From Thalassovita mangrovi (lineage in GTDB: Bacteria > Pseudomonadota > Alphaproteobacteria > Rhodobacterales > Rhodobacteraceae): DNA of 64,000 bases. Positions within the stretch are counted from its first letter, which is position 1; each line of letters opens with the position of its first letter. Both the position numbers and the translations under genes were made by a program. The notes under the pieces were generated by a model. That model did not search any database. It was not told the origin of the DNA and was given only the letters and a program-made list of their open reading frames with translations. The stretch covers positions 496,001 through 560,000 of the forward strand of contig NZ_WWEN01000003.1 in the NCBI RefSeq assembly GCF_009857745.1. Reading direction: 5' to 3'. Below are positions 29,009 to 36,983 of the stretch, in pieces.

Positions 29009-30151
29009 TCAGGCGACGCGCTTGCCCTGTACCCAGGTGCCGCGCAGCACCGGCGCGCCGCCGATCCGGGCGACCCGGATCATGTCGCCGCGTTCGCCAA
29101 GCGCGATCCGGCCCCGGTCGGTCAGGCCCGACGCATCCGCCGGCGCCTTGGTCACCGTGGCGATGCCGCGCGCGATATTGCCCCACATGTCGCCCAGCAG
29201 CAGCGCCGACGACAGCAGGGCGGCGGGCACGTAATCCGACGATACGATGTCCAGCAGGTCCAGTTCCGCCAGTTCCCCGGCCGCCACGTTGCCCGAATGC
29301 GACCCGCCCCGGATCAGGTTCGGTGCGCCCATCATCACGGCGATGCCGTGGTCGTGGCAGGCCCGCGCCGCTTCCACCGTGGTGGGGAATTCGGCCAGCC
29401 GGATGCCGTAACCCGACGACACCGCGACGTGTTCGGCGGTGGTGTCGTCATGGCTGGCAAGGACGGCGCCGTAACGCGCGGCTTCGGCCACCGCGACGGC
29501 TTCGTGCCGGGCGCCGTTGCGGTCGCGCATGTCCTTCAGGCTGGCGACGTGATCGGCGAAATCGTCTTCGCTCATGTTGTTCTTGCCCATCACATAGGCC
29601 TTGAGCTTGCTGATATCGCGGAATTGCCGCTGGCCGGGCGTGTGATCCATCAGGCTGACGATGCCGACCCGGTCATCGGGACCGAATTCGGCCATTTCCT
29701 CTTCCAGCGTTTCGGAACAGACCTCGGCCCGCAGGTGCAGGTAATGGCTGATCCGCAGGGCGCCCGCTTCGCGCAGGTCCCACAATTCCTTCGACAGGGA
29801 GCGTGCGTATTTCAGGTAACGGCCCTTGCCGGTGGGGATCGATCCGACCCGCATCGCGTCGAACACGGTGGTGATACCGACCCCGGCCAGTTCCGCGTCA
29901 TGTGCCACGATGGCGGCGGCGTGGGGCCAGTCGACCTTGGGCCGCGGCTGGATATGGCGTTCGAGGTTGTCGGTATGCAGTTCGATCAGGCCGGGGCAGA
30001 GCAGATCGCCGCCCATGTCCTCGGCCCCGGGCGCGACGGTGCCGCCCTGATCGATGGCGGTGATCACGCCGTCGGTGACGGTGACCGCGCCGTGGATCAC
30101 CTCGTCTTCCAAAACCACATTTGCGTTCGCAAGGATAAGCTGATTTGTCAT
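29009..30151 (-). CDS. phnM: Ribose 1-methylphosphonate 5-triphosphate diphosphatase (PhnM), copy 1
   Basis: A 380-residue amidohydrolase-superfamily enzyme. In the C-P lyase pathway PhnM removes pyrophosphate from the 5-triphosphate to give alpha-D-ribose 1-methylphosphonate 5-phosphate, the substrate of PhnJ. Family segments include LCPGLIELHTDNLERHI (metal-binding HxD), ASHDDTTAEHV, MGAPNLIRGGSHSGN and SSDYVPAALL. The start is ATG 30151, with CAGGA upstream. It is divergent from the DUF1045 gene by 56 bases, so it has its own promoter rather than belonging to the phnG-N transcript. A second PhnM-like gene lies at 36984-38165. Confidence 0.94.
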   Translation of the reverse strand: MTNQLILANANVVLEDEVIHGAVTVTDGVITAIDQGGTVAPGAEDMGGDLLCPGLIELHTDNLERHIQPRPKVDWPHAAAIVAHDAELAGVGITTVFDAMRVGSIPTGKGRYLKYARSLSKELWDLREAGALRISHYLHLRAEVCSETLEEEMAEFGPDDRVGIVSLMDHTPGQRQFRDISKLKAYVMGKNNMSEDDFADHVASLKDMRDRNGARHEAVAVAEAARYGAVLASHDDTTAEHVAVSSGYGIRLAEFPTTVEAARACHDHGIAVMMGAPNLIRGGSHSGNVAAGELAELDLLDIVSSDYVPAALLSSALLLGDMWGNIARGIATVTKAPADASGLTDRGRIALGERGDMIRVARIGGAPVLRGTWVQGKRVA

Positions 30152-30207
30152 TGTCCTGTTACCTTTGGGCGTCATGCCGCCCCGCAGAGAAGATCAGAGG
30201 CTGCCCC

Positions 30208-30891
30208 GTGACCAATTTCAAACGTTTCGCGATTTACTACGCCCCCGAAGCGGGGGCGCTTGTCGATTTCGGCGCGTCCTGGCTGGGCTGGGACCTGGCG
30301 GCGGGTGCGCCCGCGGATCATCCGCGGATCGAGGGGCTGGATATCGCCGCGCTGACCGACACGCCGCGCAAATACGGGCTGCACGGCACCGTCAAACCGC
30401 CCTTCCGACTGGCAGACGGCACCGATTTCGACGGGCTGGCGGCGGCGGCGGAAAGCCTCTGCGCCGCGCAGGCCCCGGTGGTGCTGGACGGTCTGGCGCT
30501 GACCCGGCTGGGCGGCTTCCTGGCGCTGACCGTAACCGGCGACACCACGGCGCTCAGCGATCTGGCCGCGACCATGGTGCGCGGCCTCGATGAGTTCCGC
30601 GCGCCTGCGCCCGAAGCGGAACTGGCGCGCCGCCGCAAGGCCAACCTGAGCGACCGGCAAGACGCGCTGCTGCTGCAATGGGGATACCCCTACGTGATGG
30701 AGGAATTCCGCTTTCACATCACCCTGACCGGCAAGCTCGGCAAGGATCAGGCCGAAACCGTACGGCAGCGTCTTGACCCGCTGGTCACGCCGCTGCTGCC
30801 CGCGCCCTTCGTAATCCGCGACCTGTGCCTGGTGGGCGAGGATGAAAACGGAATGTTCCACCTGATCCACCGCTACGCCCTTTCCGGCTGA
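30208..30891 (+). CDS. DUF1045 / 2H phosphoesterase-like phosphonate-associated protein
   Basis: A 227-residue protein of the DUF1045 family found in phn operons. It has two H-x-T motifs about 120 residues apart: YGLHGTVKPPF (about residues 58-68) and RFHITLTGK (about 171-179). This is the active-site pattern of the 2H phosphoesterase (LigT-like) superfamily, which opens cyclic phosphates. The GTG start at 30208 has AGAGG seven bases upstream. It is divergent from phnM and overlaps the 3' end of phnN by 19 bases on the opposite strand. No phnP is visible, so it may hydrolyse the 1,2-cyclic ribose phosphate formed by PhnJ; this is inference. Confidence 0.85.
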   Translation: MTNFKRFAIYYAPEAGALVDFGASWLGWDLAAGAPADHPRIEGLDIAALTDTPRKYGLHGTVKPPFRLADGTDFDGLAAAAESLCAAQAPVVLDGLALTRLGGFLALTVTGDTTALSDLAATMVRGLDEFRAPAPEAELARRRKANLSDRQDALLLQWGYPYVMEEFRFHITLTGKLGKDQAETVRQRLDPLVTPLLPAPFVIRDLCLVGEDENGMFHLIHRYALSG

Positions 30892-31418
30892 AGCGCCGCG
30901 CTGAAGGCCGCGACGGCCTCGTCCAACGTGCCGTCGTTGCGGATCACCACCGGGTTCAGCCCCTCGGCCAGCCGGAAATCGGCGCGCAGCAGGCGCTTGG
31001 CCTGCTCCTCGGCCGTTTCGCGGCCACGCGCGGCCAGCCGCGCCGCCAGGACGTCGGCCGAGGCGGTGATCGACACGATCATCGAGCGGTCGAAACGTTC
31101 CGCCAGTTCGGGCAGCACTGCCCGCGACAGGTTGGCCAGCACATCGCGCCCCTCGGCCAGATCGGCATCGACCGAGGCCGGAATGCCATAACGCAGCCCG
31201 TGGGCGTCCCAGAACAGGGCGAAATCGCCACGCTGCGCCCGCGCCTCGAACTCCTCATGCGTGACCGCATCAGCGTCTTCGCCGCCGGCCTCGGCGCTGC
31301 GGGTGATCACCCGGCGCACCCGGCGGATTTCGGGATGGCGGGCGCAGACGGCCTCCATCACCGTGTCCTTGCCGACGCCCGAGGGGCCGACAACGGCTAT
31401 GAACCGGCCCGGTGTCAT
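30873..31418 (-). CDS. phnN: Ribose 1,5-bisphosphate phosphokinase
   Basis: A 181-residue P-loop kinase related to guanylate kinase that converts ribose 1,5-bisphosphate to PRPP, the end step of C-P lyase product recycling. Walker A is VVGPSGVGKDTVMEAV near residue 9. RRVITR, FWDAHGLRYGIPA and SITASADVLAARLAARGRE follow as in the family. The ATG overlaps the phnL stop (ATGA). The 3' end overlaps the convergent DUF1045 gene. It is the last gene of the phnGHIJKLN transcript. Confidence 0.95.
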   Translation of the reverse strand: MTPGRFIAVVGPSGVGKDTVMEAVCARHPEIRRVRRVITRSAEAGGEDADAVTHEEFEARAQRGDFALFWDAHGLRYGIPASVDADLAEGRDVLANLSRAVLPELAERFDRSMIVSITASADVLAARLAARGRETAEEQAKRLLRADFRLAEGLNPVVIRNDGTLDEAVAAFSAALQPERA

Positions 31419-32098
31419 GCCGCCATCCCGGGGGTAAATCCGGTCACGTCGATTTCGCGGTCGCAGACCCGTTCGCGCGCCGCCTCGTCGTGGAAGATGC
31501 CGACGATGGCCGCGCCGCGCGCCTTGGCGTCCTCGATCAGGCTCAGCACCACTTCGCGGTTGGTGGCGTCGAGGCTGGCGGTCGGTTCGTCCAGCAGAAG
31601 CGCCGGGAAGCTGTGGGCGAAACCACGCGCGATATTCACCCGCTGCTGTTCGCCGCCCGAAAAGGTCGTGGGCGACAGCGACCACAGCCGTTCGGGAATG
31701 TTCAGCCGCCGCAGCAGCTCCTCGGCCCTTGCGCGGGCCGCCGCGCCGTCCACGCCGACCTGCAGCAGCGGTTCGGCCACCACGTCGATGGTCGCCACCC
31801 GCGGCACCACGCGCAGGAACTGGCTGACATAGCCCAGAACCTCGCGCCTGAGCGCCAGGATCTCGCGCGGCTCGGCCTGTGCGACATCGACGTCGCCCAC
31901 CACGATCTGCCCGGCATTGGCCAGGTAATTGCCGTAAATCATCCGCATCAGGGTCGATTTGCCCGCCCCCGACGCGCCCACCAGCGCCACGCATTCGCCG
32001 GGCGCCACCGTCATTGCCGCATCCTGCATCACAGGGATCACCGCCGATCCCTGGTTGTGCAGTACGAAGCTTTTCGAAACACCGCTGATCTCAATCAT
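31415..32098 (-). CDS. phnL: C-P lyase complex ABC-type protein PhnL
   Basis: A 227-residue ABC ATPase that associates with the C-P lyase core. Walker A is [17 protein letters not shown] (about residues 37-53), the signature is TFSGGEQQRVNIARG, and Walker B is ALLLDEPTASLD. VLHNQGSAVIPVMQDA, just after the start, is typical of PhnL. The ATG at 32098 has GGAAGAG before it. An in-frame extension upstream would read through the dispersed repeat and is rejected. phnN is coupled by a four-base overlap. A copy of the repeat separates it from phnK. Confidence 0.96.
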   Translation of the reverse strand: MIEISGVSKSFVLHNQGSAVIPVMQDAAMTVAPGECVALVGASGAGKSTLMRMIYGNYLANAGQIVVGDVDVAQAEPREILALRREVLGYVSQFLRVVPRVATIDVVAEPLLQVGVDGAAARARAEELLRRLNIPERLWSLSPTTFSGGEQQRVNIARGFAHSFPALLLDEPTASLDATNREVVLSLIEDAKARGAAIVGIFHDEAARERVCDREIDVTGFTPGMAA

Positions 32099-32110
32099 CT
32101 CTTCCGCCTC

Positions 32111-32157
32111 TTCATCTTGGCACAAATACCTCGGGGGTGTGGGGGCAGCGCCCCCAC
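32111..32157 (-). repeat. Dispersed repeat (copy 2) between phnK and phnL
   Basis: In minus-strand sense it reads GTGGGGGCGCTGCCCCCAC, then ACCCCCGAGGTATTTGTGCC and AAGATGAA. The hairpin and the downstream block match the element at 2155-2216 but lack its GTCGCGC hairpin. Being inside an operon, it is more likely an mRNA stability or REP-like element than a full terminator. Confidence 0.65.
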
Positions 32158-32159
32158 GA

Positions 32160-32930
32160 TCATACCTGCAACACCGAACTGACCAGCAGCTGGGTATAGC
32201 CATGCTGCGGATCGTCCAGCACCTGGTCGGTCAGCCCGGTTTCCACCACATGCCCGTCCTTCATCACCATCAGCCGGTCGGCCAGCAGCCGCACCACGGC
32301 CAGGTCGTGGGTCACGATGATGGCGCTCAGCCCCATTTCGCGCACCAGTCCGCGCAGCAGGTCCAGCAGGCGCGCCTGCACCGACACGTCCAGCCCCCCG
32401 GTGGGTTCGTCCATGAACACCAGCCGCGGCCCGGTCACCAGGTTGCGCGCGATCTGCAGCCGCTGCTGCATGCCGCCCGAAAAGGCCGAGGGCCGGTCGT
32501 CGACCCGTTCGGCGTTGATTTCCACCCGGCCCAGCCAGTCGATCGCCTGTTCGCGGATATCGCCGTAATGGCGCGCCCCCACGGCCATCAGCCGCTCGCC
32601 GACATTGCCGCCGGCCGACACGCCCATGCGCAGCCCATCGCGGGCGTGCTGATGCACGAAGGCCCAGTCGGTGCGGCCCAGCATCCGGCGTTCCGGTTCG
32701 CTCATGCTCACCGTGTCGCGCATGCCGTCGGCGCGGGTGTCGAACAGGACCTCGCCCGCATCCGGGGTCAGGTGGCCCGCCATGCAGTTCAGCAGGGTCG
32801 ATTTGCCCGACCCGGATTCGCCGACGATGCCCATGACTTCGCCGGGGTAAAGGTCGAAGGACACGTCCTTGCAGCCGATCCGGTTGCCGTAGAATTTGGT
32901 CAGCTCCTTGACCTGGAACAGCGGGGTCAT
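32160..32930 (-). CDS. phnK: C-P lyase complex ABC-type protein PhnK
   Basis: A 256-residue ABC ATPase. In the structurally studied C-P lyase it docks on the PhnJ surface of the PhnGHIJ core. Walker A is GIVGESGSGKSTLLNCM, the signature AFSGGMQQRLQIAR, and Walker B LVFMDEPTGGLDVS. The Q-loop/linker contains GRTDWAFVHQHARDGLRM, characteristic of PhnK. The ATG overlaps the phnJ stop (ATGA). Confidence 0.96.
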   Translation of the reverse strand: MTPLFQVKELTKFYGNRIGCKDVSFDLYPGEVMGIVGESGSGKSTLLNCMAGHLTPDAGEVLFDTRADGMRDTVSMSEPERRMLGRTDWAFVHQHARDGLRMGVSAGGNVGERLMAVGARHYGDIREQAIDWLGRVEINAERVDDRPSAFSGGMQQRLQIARNLVTGPRLVFMDEPTGGLDVSVQARLLDLLRGLVREMGLSAIIVTHDLAVVRLLADRLMVMKDGHVVETGLTDQVLDDPQHGYTQLLVSSVLQV

Positions 32931-33796
32931 GCCACATCCTCCTCATAAGGGACGCCTTGCGCGCCGACATGGCCGGCGGCGCGGCGCGACCGGCAGAAAT
33001 CGGTGTCGGAACAGACGAACATCCGCCCGCCGGCGTCGTCGACGATCACCTCGTCGAGATAGGACGTTTCCGACCCGCACAGATCGCAGGCGTGATCGGC
33101 CTTGCTGGCCTCGAACGGGTAGTCTTCGAAATCCAGGCTGACGACCTTGGTGTAAGGCGGCAGCGCGTAGATGCGTTGTTCCCGGCCCGCGCCGAACAGC
33201 TGCACCGCGGCCATTTCCAGCTTGGGATTGTCGAATTTCGGGATCGGCGAGGGGTCCATCACGTAACGTCCCTCGACCTTCACCGGATAGGCGTAGGAGG
33301 TCGAGATCGCGCCGTTCTTGGAAATATCCTCGTACAGCTTCACATGCATCAGCCCGTATTCTTCCAGCGCATGCATCTTGCGGGTCTCGGTTTCGCGCGG
33401 TTCAAGGAAACGCAGCGGTTCCGGGATCGGCACCTGGTAGACCAGGATCTGGTCTTCGCGCAGGTCTTCCTCGGGGATGCGGTGGCGGGTCTGGATGACG
33501 TCGGCCTTCGACGTTTCCTCACTGGTCGCCACGCCCGCGGTTTTCTCGAAGAACTTGCGGATCGATACCGCGTTGGTGGTGTCGTCGGCGCCCTGGTCGA
33601 TCACCTTCATGGTGTCCTCGGGCGTCAGCACCGAGGCGCTGACCTGCACCCCGCCGGTGCCCCAGCCATAGGGCATCGGCATTTCGCGTGAGGCAAACGG
33701 CACCTGGTATCCGGGCACCGCCAGCCCTTTCAGGATGGCGCGGCGGATCATCCGCTTGGTCTGTTCATCAAGATAGGCGAAGTTATAGTCAGACAC
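32927..33796 (-). CDS. phnJ: C-P lyase, radical SAM subunit PhnJ
   Basis: The 289-residue catalytic subunit that cleaves the C-P bond of ribose 1-phosphonate 5-phosphate by radical SAM chemistry, releasing the hydrocarbon and a 1,2-cyclic phosphate. The atypical cluster motif C-x2-C-x21-C-x5-C is complete: CDLC, then 21 residues, then C-SDTDF-C. The first three Cys bind the 4Fe-4S cluster and the last forms the thiyl radical. The start is GTG 33796 with CCGGAG upstream, giving MSDYNFAYLDEQTK. In most operons phnJ follows phnI almost directly; here 195 bases with a small opposite-strand reading frame intervene. Confidence 0.97.
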   Translation of the reverse strand: MSDYNFAYLDEQTKRMIRRAILKGLAVPGYQVPFASREMPMPYGWGTGGVQVSASVLTPEDTMKVIDQGADDTTNAVSIRKFFEKTAGVATSEETSKADVIQTRHRIPEEDLREDQILVYQVPIPEPLRFLEPRETETRKMHALEEYGLMHVKLYEDISKNGAISTSYAYPVKVEGRYVMDPSPIPKFDNPKLEMAAVQLFGAGREQRIYALPPYTKVVSLDFEDYPFEASKADHACDLCGSETSYLDEVIVDDAGGRMFVCSDTDFCRSRRAAGHVGAQGVPYEEDVA

Positions 33797-33821
33797 TTTT
33801 CAACTCCGGAGATTTGCACGA

Positions 33822-33989
33822 ATGAGAACCGACGAAGATTTGAAAGATATGCTCTATGAATCTCACAAAAATATTCACCTCAGACTTCGGAGAATCGAGA
33901 TGATCGTCGGAATTGCAGCTGGCCTTGCGATCGGAATTCTCCTTCGAATTGCCTCGAAACTCGAAATCGATCTTTTGCCCTGGTTTTAA
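33822..33989 (+). CDS. Candidate small membrane protein antisense within the phn operon
   Basis: A 55-codon frame on the plus strand inside the phnI-phnJ gap. It starts MRTDEDLKDMLYESHK, has an amphipathic stretch HLRLRRIEM, and then one hydrophobic helix IVGIAAGLAIGILLRIA (about residues 28-44), ending LPWF. GGAG lies 11 bases before the ATG. Third-position GC is about half, far below the neighbours, and the gap is AT-richer than the operon, so it looks inserted. A competing minus-strand frame of 68 codons (33789-33995) starts with an ATGA overlap on phnI and ends eight bases into phnJ. Its composition is less protein-like, but the overlaps keep it possible. No family is recognised. Confidence 0.45.
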   Translation: MRTDEDLKDMLYESHKNIHLRLRRIEMIVGIAAGLAIGILLRIASKLEIDLLPWF

Positions 33990-33991
33990 GA

Positions 33992-35080
33992 TCATTCCGC
34001 TGCCTCCGGCATCGCTTGTGCCTGTGCTTCGGCCCGCATTTTCCGCACCAGTTCCAGTTCCGATTGGAAATCGACGTAATGGGGCAGCTTGATGTGTTCG
34101 AGGAACCCGGTCGCCTGGATATTGTCGGCGTGGTACAGCACGAATTCCTCGTCCTGCGCCGGCGCGCCCATGTTGTCTTCGCCCATTTCCTTCCAGCGCA
34201 GCGCGCGGTCGACCAGAGCCATGGAAATCGCCTTGCGCTCGGTCTGGCCGAAGACCAGCCCGTAGCCGCGGGTGAATTGCGGCGGTTCGGTCTTGGACCC
34301 GGCGAACTGGTTCACGGTTTCACATTCGGTCAGTTCGATCTCACCGATCTCGACCGCGAAACCGAGTTCCGGAATGTCCATTTCGACCGCGCAGGTGCCG
34401 ATGCGCAATTCACCGACAAAGGCGTGGTTGCGGGCGTAGCCGCGCTGCGTCGAATAGGCCATGCCGAGGATGAAACCTTCGTCGCCGCGGGTCAGCGATT
34501 GCAGCCGTAGCGCCCGGTCGGCGGGCAGTTCCAGCGGTTCGCGGGTCAGGTCGCGCGGGGCGGTGTCGCTATCCACCTCGTTCTGGATCAGGCCCTCCTG
34601 GTTCAGGAACTCGGTGATATGGGGCACCGGGCCTGCTTCGGTTTCACGCGAAGGCGCCTCGGGCACCTCGCCATCGGCGGCCAGTTTGAAATCCAGCAGG
34701 CGGTGGGTGTAATCGAAGGTCGGGCCCAGAACCTGACCACCCGGCGCGTCCTTGAAGGTCGCGCTGATGCGGCGGTCGCATTGCATCGCCTCGGTTTCCA
34801 CCGGGTTGGTGTAGCCGAACCGGGGCAGGGTGGTGCGATAGGCGCGGATGAGGAAGATGGCCTCGATCAGGTCGCCACGCGCCTGCTTGATCGCCAGCGC
34901 CGCCAGATCGGGGTCGTAAAGCGATCCTTCCGCCATCACCCGGTTGACCGCCAGCGCCATCTGTTCGCGGATCTGGTCGACCGACAGTTCCGGCACGTTC
35001 ACATCGCCGCGCCGTTCCTCGGCCAGCCATGCGTGGGCGGCATCAATCGCCTTTTCGCCGCCTTTGACTGCTACATACAT
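33992..35080 (-). CDS. phnI: C-P lyase subunit / nucleosidase PhnI
   Basis: A 362-residue subunit of the PhnGHIJ core. PhnI, with PhnG, H and L, transfers the phosphonate to the ribose of ATP with loss of adenine. The N-terminus MYVAVKGGEKAIDAAHAWL, FLIRAYRTTLPRFGYTNP and GYGLVFGQTERKAISMALVD are family hallmarks. HADNIQATGFLEHIKLPHY is close to the C-terminal metal/His segment. Start and phnH stop share one base (TGATG). Confidence 0.97.
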   Translation of the reverse strand: MYVAVKGGEKAIDAAHAWLAEERRGDVNVPELSVDQIREQMALAVNRVMAEGSLYDPDLAALAIKQARGDLIEAIFLIRAYRTTLPRFGYTNPVETEAMQCDRRISATFKDAPGGQVLGPTFDYTHRLLDFKLAADGEVPEAPSRETEAGPVPHITEFLNQEGLIQNEVDSDTAPRDLTREPLELPADRALRLQSLTRGDEGFILGMAYSTQRGYARNHAFVGELRIGTCAVEMDIPELGFAVEIGEIELTECETVNQFAGSKTEPPQFTRGYGLVFGQTERKAISMALVDRALRWKEMGEDNMGAPAQDEEFVLYHADNIQATGFLEHIKLPHYVDFQSELELVRKMRAEAQAQAMPEAAE

Positions 35081-35649
35081 CAGGCTGCCTCCACTTTCGT
35101 GCTGCGCGGCAGGGCCGCGATCCGGTCACCGCTGGTGAAGAAGAAATCCAGACCCAGCGGGAATTGCATCGCGTTGGCCTGGAACGCCGCCAGTTCGGGC
35201 AGGTTCAGCGCCGCTTTGTCCTTGATCCCCGGGCCGCTGAGCGTGGCGCCCGCGGTTTCCAGCGCGGACATTTCCACCACCAGGGTGGTCCCACGGTCGG
35301 GATATTCGGGGTTGCCGACCGGATAGGCGGTCAGCGGCAGCAGGTCGTCCCAGGTGCCGAAGGCGAAGGCGGCGTGTTCCGGCCCGGTGAAGGGCGCGCC
35401 GGTGTGGAAGGTGATCCAGTCGCGCACATCCTTGCAATCCAGCGCCCCGGCCAGATAGACCGGCGTGTTGCCGTCCAGCAGGGTCAGCGCCAGGGTTCCG
35501 GCGGCGCTGGACATCGGCGCGGGCGGTTCCGCGCCGGTCAGGGTCTCGATCTGGCCCGGCCGGGCCATCACGTTCATCACCGCGCGGAAGGCGCGGGCGG
35601 CATCTTTTGGTGCCTCGGCGAAACCGCCGGTCAATGCGGTGGCGTGCAT
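35080..35649 (-). CDS. phnH: C-P lyase subunit PhnH
   Basis: A 189-residue component of the C-P lyase core complex with a PLP-transferase-like fold but no known independent activity. Typical segments are GGFAEAPKDAARAFRAVMNV followed by MARPGQIETL, TLALTLLDGNTPVYLAG, WITFHTGAPF and FGTWDDLLPL. The ATG shares one base with the phnG stop (TGATG), and its own stop shares one base with phnI. This tight coupling fits fixed subunit stoichiometry. Confidence 0.96.
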   Translation of the reverse strand: MHATALTGGFAEAPKDAARAFRAVMNVMARPGQIETLTGAEPPAPMSSAAGTLALTLLDGNTPVYLAGALDCKDVRDWITFHTGAPFTGPEHAAFAFGTWDDLLPLTAYPVGNPEYPDRGTTLVVEMSALETAGATLSGPGIKDKAALNLPELAAFQANAMQFPLGLDFFFTSGDRIAALPRSTKVEAA

Positions 35650-36092
35650 CAGTCTTCCCCCCTCACCATGGTGAAGAAATCGACCTTGGTCGCCGCCGCC
35701 TTTTCGGCGCGGGCGGCCTTGGCCTTGGTCATGTCGTCCTGCAGCGGGGTCAGCACCGCGCCGCGGATCGTCGCGGCGGCGCCGGTCTGCATCAGGGCGT
35801 CGATCAGCGCGGCGGTTTCCGCCTTGGCCTTGTCGCGGCCCTGGACATAGCCATGACCGACCTCGCCGCTGTCGAGCCGCACCGAACAGCGCGTCACCGT
35901 CATTTCGCCCAGGTTGAACGGCGCGCCGGTGCCGCCCATGCGGCCGCGCACCATCGCGCCGCCCACTTCGGGGGCGCGCAGATGGGTGAATGCGGGCCGG
36001 TCGGCCACGTCGTTCCACAATGCGGCCAGCCGCCCTGCCGGCGCTTTTGCCAGCAGGCCGATCCAGCCTTTTCTTTCTTCGATCGCGTGCAT
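35649..36092 (-). CDS. phnG: C-P lyase subunit PhnG
   Basis: The 147-residue PhnG subunit, first gene of the phnGHIJKLN operon. Recognisable segments are ERKGWIGLLAKAPAG, the MVRGRMGGTGAPFNLGEMT stretch, the TRCSVRL strand and GHGYVQGRDKAKAETAALID. The gene is divergent from the regulator phnF with 104 bases between, which contain a palindromic operator candidate 18 bases upstream of the phnG ATG. Confidence 0.96.
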   Translation of the reverse strand: MHAIEERKGWIGLLAKAPAGRLAALWNDVADRPAFTHLRAPEVGGAMVRGRMGGTGAPFNLGEMTVTRCSVRLDSGEVGHGYVQGRDKAKAETAALIDALMQTGAAATIRGAVLTPLQDDMTKAKAARAEKAAATKVDFFTMVRGED

Positions 36093-36109
36093 CTAGACAC
36101 CTTGCCGAT

Positions 36110-36137
36110 TTGTCTATTTAACTATACAACTAGACAA
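36110..36137. promoter_or_regulatory. Candidate PhnF operator
   Basis: TTGTCTA (36110-36116) and TAGACAA (36131-36137) form an inverted repeat centred between the divergent phnG and phnF genes. The inner bases also agree over TT and TA (form TTGTCTA-n-TT-nnn-TA, mirrored). A further CTAGACA half-site is at 36093-36099. GntR/HutC regulators bind palindromes of this kind, so control of both genes by PhnF is likely. Confidence 0.55.
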
Positions 36138-36196
36138 CTGATACGCCGAATCGTGGCGGAATTGAAGATGTAGATTTGTGAAACATTGGTGACGAC

Positions 36197-36904
36197 ATGC
36201 CGAAAACCCCGGTCTGGAAATCGATTGCGACGGCCCTGACATCCGAAATCGCCGCCGGGCATTACCGCCCGGGCGACAAGCTTCCGACCGAGGCGGAACT
36301 GTCCGCCCGCTTCGGTGTGAACCGGCATACGGTGCGCCGCGCGCTGCAGGACATGCAGGAAAGGGGCCTGACCCATGCGCGGCGCGGGTCGGGGGTGTTC
36401 GTGATGGCCGAACCCACCGATTATCCCATCGGCAAGCGGGTCCGGTTCCACCAGAACCTGGAAGCGGCCGGGCGGATGCCGGCCAAGCGCATCCTGACCC
36501 TACAAACCCGCCCCTGCGACCGCGACGAGGCCGAGGCGCTGCAGTTGAAACCGGGCGATCCGGTGCATGTCTATGAGGGCCTGTCGCTGGCCGACAACGT
36601 GGCGGTGGCGATATTCCGGTCGGTGTTTTCCGCAGACCGCTTCCCCGACCTGCTGGAGGATCTCGATCATATGGGATCGGTGACGCGGGCGCTGGCGGCG
36701 GTGGGGGTGAAGGATTACACCCGCGCCTCGACCCGGTTGACCGCCAAGACCGCCACCGCGACGCAGGCGTTGCATCTGAACATCTCGGAAGGCGCACCGA
36801 TTCTGCGGACGGTGGGGATCAATGTCGATACCGATGGCTGCCCGGTGGAATACGGCCATACCTGGTTCGTCGGCGACCGCATCACATTGGTGGTAGAAGG
36901 CTAA
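36197..36904 (+). CDS. phnF: GntR/HutC-family phosphonate regulator PhnF
   Basis: A 235-residue GntR-family regulator. The N-terminal winged helix contains WKSIATALTSEIAAGHYRPG, DKLPTEAELSARFGVNRHTV and RRALQDMQERGLTHARRGSG. A UTRA effector domain (about residues 95-230) follows, with a HVYEGLSLADNVAVAIFRS strand pair and a typical C-terminal VEYGHTWFVGDRITLVVE. It is placed head-to-head with phnG and probably represses the phn operon until a phosphonate or phosphate signal binds. A PhnM paralogue follows on the same strand after 79 bases. Confidence 0.93.
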   Translation: MPKTPVWKSIATALTSEIAAGHYRPGDKLPTEAELSARFGVNRHTVRRALQDMQERGLTHARRGSGVFVMAEPTDYPIGKRVRFHQNLEAAGRMPAKRILTLQTRPCDRDEAEALQLKPGDPVHVYEGLSLADNVAVAIFRSVFSADRFPDLLEDLDHMGSVTRALAAVGVKDYTRASTRLTAKTATATQALHLNISEGAPILRTVGINVDTDGCPVEYGHTWFVGDRITLVVEG

Positions 36905-36917
36905 ATATAAAGGCATT

Positions 36918-36935
36918 TTGTCACATGCCCGACAC
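36918..36935 (+). promoter_or_regulatory. Weak Pho-box-like repeat before phnM copy 2
   Basis: TTGTCAC at 36918 and CCGACAC at 36929 are 11 bases apart, the spacing of PhoB half-sites (consensus CTGTCAT-like). The match is only partial, so this is a low-confidence candidate for phosphate-starvation control of the gene starting at 36984. Confidence 0.25.
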
Positions 36936-36983
36936 AGACCGTCCGTAAAACGCGACAAACCGTTTCGAGGACGGAGTAGGTTC

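Noticed and set aside
30873-31994. Long 373-codon version of phnN
   Set aside because: The first 190 residues are a frame-shadow of phnL; the true start is ATG 31418 with the Walker A motif close by.
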